48,418 nt of DNA from an uncultured Acidobacteriota bacterium (lineage in GTDB: Bacteria > Acidobacteriota > CAIWXX01), in the NCBI GenBank assembly GCA_903916735.1, contig CAIWXX010000097.1:1-48418 (forward strand), given 5' to 3'. Shown in pieces: positions 28,294 to 35,225 of the stretch (position 1 is its first letter; every line of letters begins with the position of its first letter). The notes beneath the pieces are model-generated. The model ran no database searches. It was given only the letters and a program-made list of their open reading frames with translations, and was not told the DNA's origin. Position numbers and translations under genes: made by a program.

Positions 28294-28781
28294 GGGGCCA
28301 GAGCTACCGCAACCATGTGGGCGATCCGGTATGCGTGGACTGGGTGACGACGGTGAGAAGCCAGTTGTCGGCCCGTTCAGACAAGCCGTTGCAGGATTGG
28401 CGCTGGGCGGCGAGGAATTCACTCGGCGCCTCGTGCACCTCATGAGAGCTGCTGTGAGTGGTGAAGAACCATCTGCCCGGCAACCTCGGCGACACCGCGA
28501 AAAGAGAAGGAGTCCCCAATAGATCGAACAGGCGGTTGAAGACGTGTTTTGAGACGAGCATCCCAGGCGCCGAGCACGGATGTTTCTCTGCGCCCAAAGG
28601 CTGCATTCTCTAATGACCGTGCGAGAGATCGCGGGAACGATACGGGAAAGGCTCGTCTGCTGTCTCGATGGCGGTGAAGGCAATCAAGAGGGAATCTGCG
28701 AACGATTCGAGTTCAGTTGCGAAACTTCAGCAGTTGGGTCAACGCCTGATCACGAAAAGTGAAAAATGAAGACCTGGCCCC
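28294..28781 (+). mobile_element. Decayed RAYT (Y1/REP-associated transposase) element, copy 1
   Basis: The right end carries GAAAAATGAAGACCTGGCCCC, the same terminal sequence as the element at 33469-33891. The left end retains only GGGGCCAG of the matching inverted repeat. Plus-strand reading shows pieces of the Y1 transposase C-terminal region: IPGAEHGCFSAPKGC, then RERYGKGSSAVSMAVKAIKRES. The N-terminal HUH catalytic part is not recognisable. Stops and shifts interrupt the frame. Confidence 0.65.
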
Positions 28782-28788
28782 ACGCCCA

Positions 28789-28988
28789 CAACCGCGCTTA
28801 TTGACTCAACCCACAAAAACCCCTACTCTTAACCCGTGATTCAGATGCACTCCGAAAATATCCTCTCCTGGCAACCTTCTGTCACCCCCGGGGGTGACAG
28901 AAGGTTGCCAGGAGAGGTCGTGTTGGTCCATTATTACTACAGCGGTAGTATTCCTGGTATCCGGTCGGAAAAGGAAACTCCAATAGCC
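28789..28988 (+). repeat. Repeat R1, copy C (200 bp) with a perfect 56-bp palindrome
   Basis: This is the best-preserved copy of R1. Its centre, 28862-28917, is a perfect palindrome of two 28-base arms with no spacer (CCTCTCCTGGCAACCTTCTG... and its complement). The left 73 bp include TTGACT and TACTCT separated by 17 bp, a weak promoter-like pair that is also kept in copy B. The right 70 bp contain a TACTAC-AGCG-GTAGTA hairpin. The copy begins 7 bp after the RAYT remnant and ends 21 bp before the next gene's ATG. Confidence 0.9.
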
Positions 28989-29009
28989 TATTCCCAGGAG
29001 GTAATCGAT

Positions 29010-30437
29010 ATGAAACAGTTCCGCCTTCCATTCTTCCTGACCCTTTTCTTTTGTATAGTGCTTTGTTTTTCAGTTTCGGTTGAGGCACAAATTGGACCCG
29101 ACAGAGGCGAAGCCTTTAAGGTGCAGGGGGATATCGACCCTTATGAGGTTACTCTTTATCGAAGTGCAGGCTACGCTGATCCGATCGGGACATGGAAACT
29201 TTCACTCGGCATGCGAATGCTGAAAATTCCGGATATTGGCGGCACTCCCAGATCCATGCTCCTGGGCTCCAAGGTCCGGGCGTTGCTGTTCCCCAGAAGT
29301 GATTTTTCTGCACTCTTGGGGCAGGACTTTGTGTATCGGGATCCCTTTCCTTACATCAAGGTTTTGAATTCAACGCCAGATCTGCAATATACTGGCGAGT
29401 CACTTATTATCCATCGTAAAGACATATCTGATTTCATTGGTGTTTATCTGCTATCAGGACCATCAGATACCTCTGCGGGTGAATTCTATCCGCTACCCGA
29501 GAAGGCCGACGAATCGGCGATAATCTATCATAAAATATCTTACGGAGGGCCGTTCATTGTGGAGTTTATTCATGGCGGTGCTGATACAGGCTTGGCTATG
29601 CAGTGGTCGCCTAACTCCCGCAGCCTTTATGAAATGGAAGTCAACATAACGTCCGACAATGGGGTCACACTGAGGTTGCCGGACCCCGATGGATACAGCA
29701 TTATTAAGGGGTACCCCTTCGATCTTGCAAAATATAAGGTTGGACGGATTTCCTCTATGTACATTCAATACAAAGGGCCATATACTGCACAGTCATACCT
29801 GGATATTAGCCGCGAACGGGCGCCGGCGGCTCCCGACTCGGTCCCTGCAGAGCCGTCTTTGTCTGCGGCAGCGGTCAATGTTGCTGGAACCTGGCAGAGC
29901 GGCGCAGGAGCCGTCTACGAGTTCCAGCAGAAGGGGGCCACGTTTACCTGGACCTCGGCCGCATTGGGACAGCAGGGCTCTGGCGCGGTGAACGGAAAGG
30001 CCGTCACCACCCAGTGGACGGGTAGCGGCGGATCCGGATCGGCGACGGGACAGATCACCCAGATCAACTCCGCCGGATTGGCATCATGCATCGAGTGGAA
30101 CAACGGCGTGTCCTTTATCCGGCCGCTCGATCGCCTGGTTGGATCCACGACGCTGGTCCCGGCAGAGCAACTCCAGTCGGCAGTGGTTGATGTCTCCGGG
30201 CCGTGGAAAGGGCCGATGGGTGCCGCCTATCAGTTCACCCAGAACGGCGCTCAGTTCAGCTGGACGGTCGCGCTGACGGGTGAGAAGGCGACCGGAACCA
30301 TGACCGGGATGGACGTAACTGCCCAGTGGTCGGGGCCGGTGGGCCAGGGATCGGCTAAGGGCACGATCGCCAAAGTAGACCCGGGCGGCAGGGCGAGCAG
30401 GATTGAATGGTCCAACGGCGTGGTGTTTGTCCGTTGA
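29010..30437 (+). CDS. Secreted protein with two tandem C-terminal beta repeats, function unknown
   Basis: I do not recognise this 475-aa protein. Residues 1-25 are a signal peptide (MKQFRLPFFLTLFFCIVLCF...). Residues 30-280 form an unclassified domain. Residues about 288-372 and 392-475 are tandem copies of one unit: VNVAGTWQSGAGAVYEF...ASCIEWNNGVSFIR and VDVSGPWKGPMGAAYQF...ASRIEWSNGVVFVR. The alternation of hydrophobic and small residues suggests a beta barrel or sandwich, such as an MLTR/lipocalin-like fold. The ATG at 29010 has a CCAGGAGGTAATCG ribosome site and starts a proper leader. The frame stays open 58 codons upstream through repeat R1, which I regard as coincidental. The ribosome site directly follows R1, so R1 may act as its leader. 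Confidence 0.72.
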   Translation: MKQFRLPFFLTLFFCIVLCFSVSVEAQIGPDRGEAFKVQGDIDPYEVTLYRSAGYADPIGTWKLSLGMRMLKIPDIGGTPRSMLLGSKVRALLFPRSDFSALLGQDFVYRDPFPYIKVLNSTPDLQYTGESLIIHRKDISDFIGVYLLSGPSDTSAGEFYPLPEKADESAIIYHKISYGGPFIVEFIHGGADTGLAMQWSPNSRSLYEMEVNITSDNGVTLRLPDPDGYSIIKGYPFDLAKYKVGRISSMYIQYKGPYTAQSYLDISRERAPAAPDSVPAEPSLSAAAVNVAGTWQSGAGAVYEFQQKGATFTWTSAALGQQGSGAVNGKAVTTQWTGSGGSGSATGQITQINSAGLASCIEWNNGVSFIRPLDRLVGSTTLVPAEQLQSAVVDVSGPWKGPMGAAYQFTQNGAQFSWTVALTGEKATGTMTGMDVTAQWSGPVGQGSAKGTIAKVDPGGRASRIEWSNGVVFVR

Positions 30438-30489
30438 GCGTCGCGCCTTGCCGTCGTATGTAAACCGGATGAACTCCTGGCGGGCGCGT

Positions 30490-30696
30490 CGAGGCGACCA
30501 GGCCAATGGCAATCCCCACGGCGACCGGCACCAACCCCTCGACAATGACCATCCAGCGAACGCGCCACGTGCCGGCGCCCAATGCGATGCGGACTCCGAT
30601 CTCACGGGTCCGGCGGCTCACCGAGTACGACAAGAGGCCGTATAGATCCATGGCAGCCATGACGAGCTCAAGACCCGCCCCCCCAGGGTCAACGCG
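30490..30696 (-). pseudogene. ADOP-type FtsX permease fragment, distal part
   Basis: On the minus strand, codons give MAAMDLYGLLSYSVSRRTRE followed by IGVRIALGA and GLVPVAVGIAIGLVAS. This is the last-but-one membrane block of MacB/FtsX permeases in the style of acidobacterial ADOP proteins. A run of seven G near 30679 puts the ALTLGG stretch before it in another frame. The upstream continuation lies at 33400-33468, beyond the transposon. Confidence 0.75.
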
Positions 30697-30716
30697 CTAG
30701 CCGTTTACTTAGGGTG

Positions 30717-30745
30717 TTGACAACTTGCCCTGTATACCCTATAAT
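30717..30745 (+). promoter_or_regulatory. Consensus sigma70 promoter at the transposon left end
   Basis: TTGACA (30717-30722) and TATAAT (30740-30745), both perfect, are spaced by 17 bp. The -35 box starts just inside the terminal inverted repeat. The promoter reads into the transposase, whose ATG is 20 bp after the -10 box. Confidence 0.85.
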
Positions 30746-30765
30746 ATGTACGATGGACAAGGGCT

Positions 30766-32535
30766 ATGGAATCGGACGTGCTGCGGAAGAAATCTTCTGG
30801 AGAATCCCATGAGCGAATCCCCGTGCAAACGGGCGGCGTCCAGGTCAACTTCTGCAAGAACCCTGTTTGCAAGAACTTCGGCATCCCCGCGAAGGAATCC
30901 TTGTCCAAGGGCAAGAAGGACGCGTACGGGCTCGACACGACGGGGCGGAGCCTGCGGCCCGCTCTCGTATGTTCCGGATGTGGCGAGAAGTTCCCAGTAA
31001 AGAGCAACCTCGGCATCGCTGAGGAGACTGGGCGACTCGCCAGGGAGCTACACGAGCGGCCCGAGCCATCATGCCCCAATGAACCGTGTGTGAACCATGC
31101 AGTTCCGGTGAAGGCTGGTTCTTCCGCATACCACTCCTTCGGGAAGACGCATTCGGGGTCGCATCGTTACAAGTGCAAGGCTTGCAAGCGGACCTTCGCC
31201 GTGGGCACATCCACAGTGCGCCAGAGACACCCACACAAGAACAAGACAGTGTTCCTGCTTTTGATGAACAAGAGTCCCTTCCGGCGGATCTGCGAGGTTG
31301 CCCGAGTCAACCCGAAGACGCTGATGCGGGACAAGATCGAGTTTATTCACCAACAGTGTCTTGCATTCGGGGCGGATCGGGAAAGCGCCCTTCTCGATGC
31401 GATGCCCATACGTCGGCTCTACCTGAGCACGGATCGTCAGGATTATGTGGTGAACTGGACCCACAGAGAGGACCGCCGAAACGTCGTTCTCCATGCCGTC
31501 TCGACGGCAGACAACGCCACCGGCTACGTCTTCGGGACGCATCTCAACTACGACGCGACGCTCGATGCGGATGCGATAGAAGCCGAAGCGGAGAAGATCG
31601 GCGATGCTTCCAAGAAAGGCCCTTACAAGCGCTACGCCCGCCTCTGGCTGAAACGGGACTACATGGAGGCTCTTGCATCCCGCAACGGGCGCAAGAAAGT
31701 GGCTGGCAGCCTTCTCAGAGACGTGGAAGCCTCCTATGCCGAGTGCGCGGCGAGAGATGACGTTGAGGAATTCGAAACGCAGGACACGAGCAGGCGGCTT
31801 CCAGCCAAGGGTATGCAGGTCCATGCCGAGTACACGCTGTACGCGCACTTCATGTTTCTGCGCAAGCTCTTCTCGGGTGTTGAGAAAACGCGGTTCTTTC
31901 TCGATCAGGATTCGGGCATGCGTGCGGCTTGCCTCTCGGCGTTCTGGCGTGAGATCAAGGCCCGGCGCTGCGATGCGTTCTTCGTGCGGATCGCCAAGGA
32001 CAAGACTGTGAACGAGAAGCGGGCATTGGTCGCGAAACGCCGGGATGAATTCGAGTTGGCGAAGTTGGGCCACCCCGGTCTCACTGACTGCGAACTCAAA
32101 ACGCTTCTGATGAAAGACCGGCTGGGCGCGGCCCGCGAGATCGGAAGGTGGCGCGACCGATGGATCGTCCATCCCCTGCCGGACATGAGCGAGCCCGAGA
32201 AGGCGGTATGTTATCTGACTGACTACGGAGACTATGACGAGGACCACCTGGCGCGGCTGTTGTGCAAGGCGAGCTTGCATGGAACTGACCGGTTTCTCAT
32301 GCAGGTGAGAAGGCGACTGTCGTTGCTGGAACGGCCCATCGCCACGGCGAACAACGACAGGCGGCTTTGGCACGGCTACGCGGCGTACAATCCGGCAATG
32401 GTCGGGAAGATGCTCGGGATCTTCCGTGTGTTCTACAACTACTGTCTCGCCGGGGAAGACAAGAAGACTCCGGCGCAGCGACTCGGACTCACCAAGGCCA
32501 GGGTCGAACTCGAAGACATCATCTATTTCAAGTGA
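30766..32535 (+). CDS. Putative DDE transposase with two zinc-ribbon segments
   Basis: This 589-aa protein fills two thirds of the transposon and is its likely recombinase. The N-terminal part has cysteine pairs in FCKNPVCKNFG and CSGCGEKF, then CPNEPCVNH and RYKCKACKRTFAVG. This is the InsA/IS1-type zinc-ribbon arrangement that binds transposon ends, here duplicated. A helix-turn-helix-like region follows near residues 165-190. Candidate catalytic acids are Asp in YLSTDRQDYVV, Asp in FFLDQDSGMRA and Glu in YNYCLAGEDKKTPAQRLGL near the C-terminus, but the DDE assignment is inferred. It reads intact from start to stop, so the element may be active. Confidence 0.75.
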   Translation: MESDVLRKKSSGESHERIPVQTGGVQVNFCKNPVCKNFGIPAKESLSKGKKDAYGLDTTGRSLRPALVCSGCGEKFPVKSNLGIAEETGRLARELHERPEPSCPNEPCVNHAVPVKAGSSAYHSFGKTHSGSHRYKCKACKRTFAVGTSTVRQRHPHKNKTVFLLLMNKSPFRRICEVARVNPKTLMRDKIEFIHQQCLAFGADRESALLDAMPIRRLYLSTDRQDYVVNWTHREDRRNVVLHAVSTADNATGYVFGTHLNYDATLDADAIEAEAEKIGDASKKGPYKRYARLWLKRDYMEALASRNGRKKVAGSLLRDVEASYAECAARDDVEEFETQDTSRRLPAKGMQVHAEYTLYAHFMFLRKLFSGVEKTRFFLDQDSGMRAACLSAFWREIKARRCDAFFVRIAKDKTVNEKRALVAKRRDEFELAKLGHPGLTDCELKTLLMKDRLGAAREIGRWRDRWIVHPLPDMSEPEKAVCYLTDYGDYDEDHLARLLCKASLHGTDRFLMQVRRRLSLLERPIATANNDRRLWHGYAAYNPAMVGKMLGIFRVFYNYCLAGEDKKTPAQRLGLTKARVELEDIIYFK

Positions 32536-32553
32536 CGGGGAAGGCGATGACAC

Positions 32554-32811
32554 ATGCGATGTGAATTTGGAGTGCCTTTTTGGAGCTACGGACCGAATGA
32601 TGCCATTCCGTCCGATGTGATAATCGAGCACGTGCTTCTATTTAGACAAGTTGAGGATATGTTGCGAGTTGTAACCAGGTTCGGTTACGACCGCTGTCTC
32701 GATGTTTTCAAGAAAGCCGTCTTGACACAGAAACGCCGTTTCCCGATAGCGGTTTCCTTATCAGAGGAGGTCATGAATGCCCTTGCAACATCTCAACCCC
32801 GGTGCCATTAG
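32554..32811 (+). CDS. Small antitoxin-like protein (DUF6922-type)
   Basis: This 85-aa protein has FWSYGPNDAIPSDVIIEHVLL near the N-terminus and then QVEDMLRVVTRFGYDRCLDVFKK. The W-x(n)-I/L-E-HVL...GD/QVEDxxxLxxxFG pattern resembles short proteins encoded directly upstream of AbiEii-family nucleotidyltransferases (DUF6922 type). In those pairs the small protein is thought to be the antitoxin. The gene overlaps the start of the nucleotidyltransferase gene by 35 bp, so the two are translationally coupled. It begins 18 bp after the transposase stop and has no promoter of its own that I can see. Confidence 0.6.
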   Translation: MRCEFGVPFWSYGPNDAIPSDVIIEHVLLFRQVEDMLRVVTRFGYDRCLDVFKKAVLTQKRRFPIAVSLSEEVMNALATSQPRCH

Positions 32812-33373
32812 TCTCCTGCGAGTACTATCGAAACAAGACTACATCAGCAAGTTCGTATTGGTGGGCGGCAGTGCAATGGCATTCCACCTGGGTCATCGCA
32901 GATCGGAAGACTTGGATTTTTTCACGGGGGAGGGGGATTTTCGTCCACGCACTATTGATCAATGGATCAAGAGACTGTTTCCTGGTGCCTCGCAACTCTT
33001 GGCAGAAAGTACAAAACTCAACTGCCTCGTCGGCGAAACAAAACTCACTTTCTACGACCTGTTCGTCACTATGCAAGACATTTGCTCTCTATCCTGCGTC
33101 ATTGAATTGGCAAAGTCTAACTTTACGGATTTTAATCCGCGATTTTTCCTCGGGCAAATCCTGTATCTTGACGACATCCCGCCCGACGACACAATATGGG
33201 AACCGAAGTACCCTATGTCCAGGGAAGATTTTCGTGGCTTTTTCGTACAACGTGTGCAGAAATACACTCTATCTCTTCAACTAGCTCCCAAGGCTCCGGA
33301 ACCTTCCCATTCCCAACCCGATGCCGACGGGACTCCCAAGCATCGATTTAGCATCCAACCGGCATTACTATGA
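32777..33373 (+). CDS. AbiEii-like nucleotidyltransferase, toxin-like, possibly internally deleted
   Basis: This is a 198-aa protein of the AbiEii/DUF1814 nucleotidyltransferase family. The catalytic motif appears as FVLVGGSAMAFHLGHRRSED with LDFF, i.e. GGS followed by DLD. The conserved DLF...ICSL helix and FFLGQILYLDD are further on. In relatives about 40 residues separate the KLTF strand from the DL(Y/F)xLL helix, and include the third catalytic acid region (xIAAMKLxAI). Here KLTFYDLF is fused directly, which may impair activity. The C-terminus after residue 165 is an unusual Pro/Ser/His-rich tail ending 26 bp from the transposon end. A strong GAGGAGG ribosome site lies 6 bp before the ATG. 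Confidence 0.7.
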   Translation: MPLQHLNPGAISLLRVLSKQDYISKFVLVGGSAMAFHLGHRRSEDLDFFTGEGDFRPRTIDQWIKRLFPGASQLLAESTKLNCLVGETKLTFYDLFVTMQDICSLSCVIELAKSNFTDFNPRFFLGQILYLDDIPPDDTIWEPKYPMSREDFRGFFVQRVQKYTLSLQLAPKAPEPSHSQPDADGTPKHRFSIQPALL

Positions 33374-33399
33374 CTTACACACCTTTAGTAAACGGCTAG

Positions 33400-33468
33400 G
33401 GTCAACGCGTAGAACCGCGGCGATCCGATCGGATCGAACTCCGTAAAGAGACCGCCGACCATGAGGAT
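33400..33468 (-). pseudogene. ADOP-type FtsX permease fragment, proximal part
   Basis: Minus-strand codons read MVGGLFTEFDPIGSPRFYALT, the segment that precedes the LYGxLSYSVSxRTREIG block in FtsX-like permeases. The ALT codons are the 10-bp target duplication. The rest of the gene upstream is replaced by the RAYT remnant starting at 33469. Confidence 0.7.
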
Positions 33469-33891
33469 GGGGCCAGGTCTTCATTTTTTCATTTTTGTTG
33501 TCTTGCTGGTGTTGGAAGGAAACGCGAGATAGCATGGAGACATGCGTCGGCCGACGAGGATCGAGTTCGATGGTTCGCTCTGCCACGTCATGTCCCGCAG
33601 CGTGGGCCGCATGGCGGTCTTTCTCGAAGACTCCAATCGGATCGACTTCCTGGTCGGAAGGAGCTTCCCTGGCGCTGGGCACGGATGCTTCTGTACGCCC
33701 AGATGCTGTATTCATTGATGACGGTAAGCGAGATCGCCGAACGGTATGGAAGGGGAGCTTCAGCCGCCTCGATGACGGCGAAAGCCATCAGATTGGAATC
33801 CGAGACCCCCATCCCCGGATGGCGGCAAATCTCCGGCTGTTGGATCAACGCTTGACAACTACGAAAAATGAAAAATGAAGACCTGACCCCG
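33469..33891 (+). mobile_element. Internally deleted RAYT (Y1 transposase) element, copy 2
   Basis: The ends are inverted repeats: GGGGCCAGGTCTTCATTTTT on the left and, inverted, GGGGTCAGGTCTTCATTTTT on the right. The frame starting at 33541 reads MRRPTRIEFDGSLCHVMSRS, the HUH-transposase N-terminus, then VFLEDSNRIDFLVG. It jumps to C-terminal pieces GAGHGCFC and, in another frame, TVSEIAERYGRGASAASM. The central region with the catalytic tyrosine is missing, so the element cannot move itself. It ends the ADOP fragment on its left side. Confidence 0.75.
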
Positions 33892-33993
33892 GTCTTGGGG
33901 TAGCGACTGCCAACTTTCAGCGCACAGCTCCCCATGCCAGGAGTGCCACCCATTCCTCCTCAATTGTCGCGACGTACCTCAGCGATCCCGGCT

Positions 33994-35019
33994 TCAAAGA
34001 ATTAGGAATTCCCCGTCACGCATAATGGGCATGCCATCGACTGTGATCGATACACGACGCATGACAACATCAAGATGCGCGTCGGATTTCCAGGGCGATC
34101 CAGTCTTCTCCGGATAGCCGTGGCCGAAGGCGATATGAACGCCGGGGAATTTTTCATCCTGGAGCAGGTTGCCGATGATCCGGTCGAGTCCGATATTGGT
34201 CCCGATGGCGAACTCTCCAATTCGATTTGCATTCTCATCCTGAGCAATATACTTTCGCAATTCAGCATCGATATCGGGACGCGCGGGGCATGAAATGTGG
34301 GTGATAATGCCGTCGGCCATGTCGACCAAGACGGGGAAGGATTCGCACGAGCCCTCTTTGCTGAGATAATCGCCGAGGCACCCATCAACCACGGCATGGC
34401 CTGTCACCGACTGGGCACACGTGAAGACCTCGCCATCCGGCAAGTTCTTCCATTCCTCGGGTGTGATCAGCCCGTCCGATATGATCCAACGCCAGCCGGG
34501 ATTGAAATGTGCAGTGAAATCGGTGCCGGCGGCGGACGTGACGCGGATGGCCGACGCCTTGTGTACGATGTCATAAACCTTCTTGCTCAGGCGCTGCACG
34601 ACATCATAGTCAGCCGCCATGCCCGTTTCCATGATCTGCCGAGTGACACTCGGCATATGCGCATGCCTCAAGTCGGGCTTCGCATCGACGATATCCAGCA
34701 TGGGGATCCGGAAAGATTTGAGCTCCCCGCGCTTCCCGGCAGCGGCGTAAATCGATGCTGTCACCGTCTCATACGCTTCCGCGATAACGGCCGGAAATAC
34801 AAGAGGCACTGATCCATCCTCGGGACGATCTCCGAAATCTTCCATCACAAAGCGCTTCACATGGCTCGTGACACCGTTGATCTGTTCCATTAAGGCATCC
34901 GAGACATCGGATGTCTCATGATCCGTAATCAGGACGATTTCTTCATCACGATGGAGGCGCAGGCATTTATGAATCGCCTGCTCGGCACCAAATTTCAGTG
35001 TTCCCATCATTTGCTCCAT
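33994..35019 (-). CDS. M29-family aminopeptidase-like metallopeptidase
   Basis: This protein (341 aa) resembles the C-terminal catalytic part of M29 aminopeptidases (AmpS/AmpT). Likely metal ligands lie in GEVFTC, then GEFAIGTNIGLD, HIAFGHGYPE and DAHLDVVMR, which are typical M29 segments with Glu, His and Asp ligands. It is shorter than classical M29 enzymes of about 410 aa, as in the leucyl aminopeptidase-like subfamily. Three ATGs (35019, 35010, 35007) are possible. The GGAG sequence placed between the first and the later two favours 35010 or 35007. It is divergent from the FHA gene. Confidence 0.82.
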   Translation of the reverse strand: MEQMMGTLKFGAEQAIHKCLRLHRDEEIVLITDHETSDVSDALMEQINGVTSHVKRFVMEDFGDRPEDGSVPLVFPAVIAEAYETVTASIYAAAGKRGELKSFRIPMLDIVDAKPDLRHAHMPSVTRQIMETGMAADYDVVQRLSKKVYDIVHKASAIRVTSAAGTDFTAHFNPGWRWIISDGLITPEEWKNLPDGEVFTCAQSVTGHAVVDGCLGDYLSKEGSCESFPVLVDMADGIITHISCPARPDIDAELRKYIAQDENANRIGEFAIGTNIGLDRIIGNLLQDEKFPGVHIAFGHGYPEKTGSPWKSDAHLDVVMRRVSITVDGMPIMRDGEFLIL

Positions 35020-35181
35020 GGGTTAATTGTGAATTCGTTTCAGGCACGTGTGTGAAATTCCAATTGGAACCATGGATGAATTATGGGATGGACACCGGAG
35101 TGCGTCAAGCTGAAACCCCTCACCGCGATTCAATCTCATTGCGATTTTTCCATCCGGATATGGGCTTGTGGAAATCGGCCA

Positions 35182-35190
35182 TGCTATAGT
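35182..35190 (+). promoter_or_regulatory. Extended -10 promoter element for the FHA gene
   Basis: TGCTATAGT matches the extended -10 pattern TGnTATAAT at eight of nine positions. It lies 36 bp before the start codon. No clear -35 box is present, which extended -10 promoters do not require. Confidence 0.4.
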
Positions 35191-35225
35191 AGAGAACCGT
35201 AAGTGCTGATGAAGGAGAGACGAAC

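Larger units (their letters stand above)
30697..33399 (+). mobile_element. 2703-bp transposon with zinc-ribbon transposase and toxin-antitoxin-like passenger pair
   Basis: The ends are inverted repeats: the left end CTAGCCGTTTACTTAGGGTGT and the inverted right end CTAGCCGTTTACTAAAGGTGT match at 19 of 21 positions. The 10-bp sequence GGTCAACGCG stands on both sides (30687-30696 and 33400-33409) as a target duplication. Deleting the element and one duplication rejoins an ADOP permease reading (SPRFYALT then LGG). Inside are a transposase, a DUF6922-like small protein and an AbiEii-like nucleotidyltransferase, all on the plus strand. A 9-10 bp duplication fits IS1/IS4-like mechanisms, but I cannot assign a family. 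Confidence 0.9.

Noticed and set aside
16607-28988. R1 as a known riboswitch
   Set aside because: I compared its conserved blocks with the c-di-GMP, cobalamin, SAM and TPP consensus from memory and found no match. It remains unassigned.
31069-32631. Minus-strand frame of 520 codons within the transposon
   Set aside because: It opposes the transposase, which has zinc-ribbon cysteines, a consensus promoter and downstream coupled genes.
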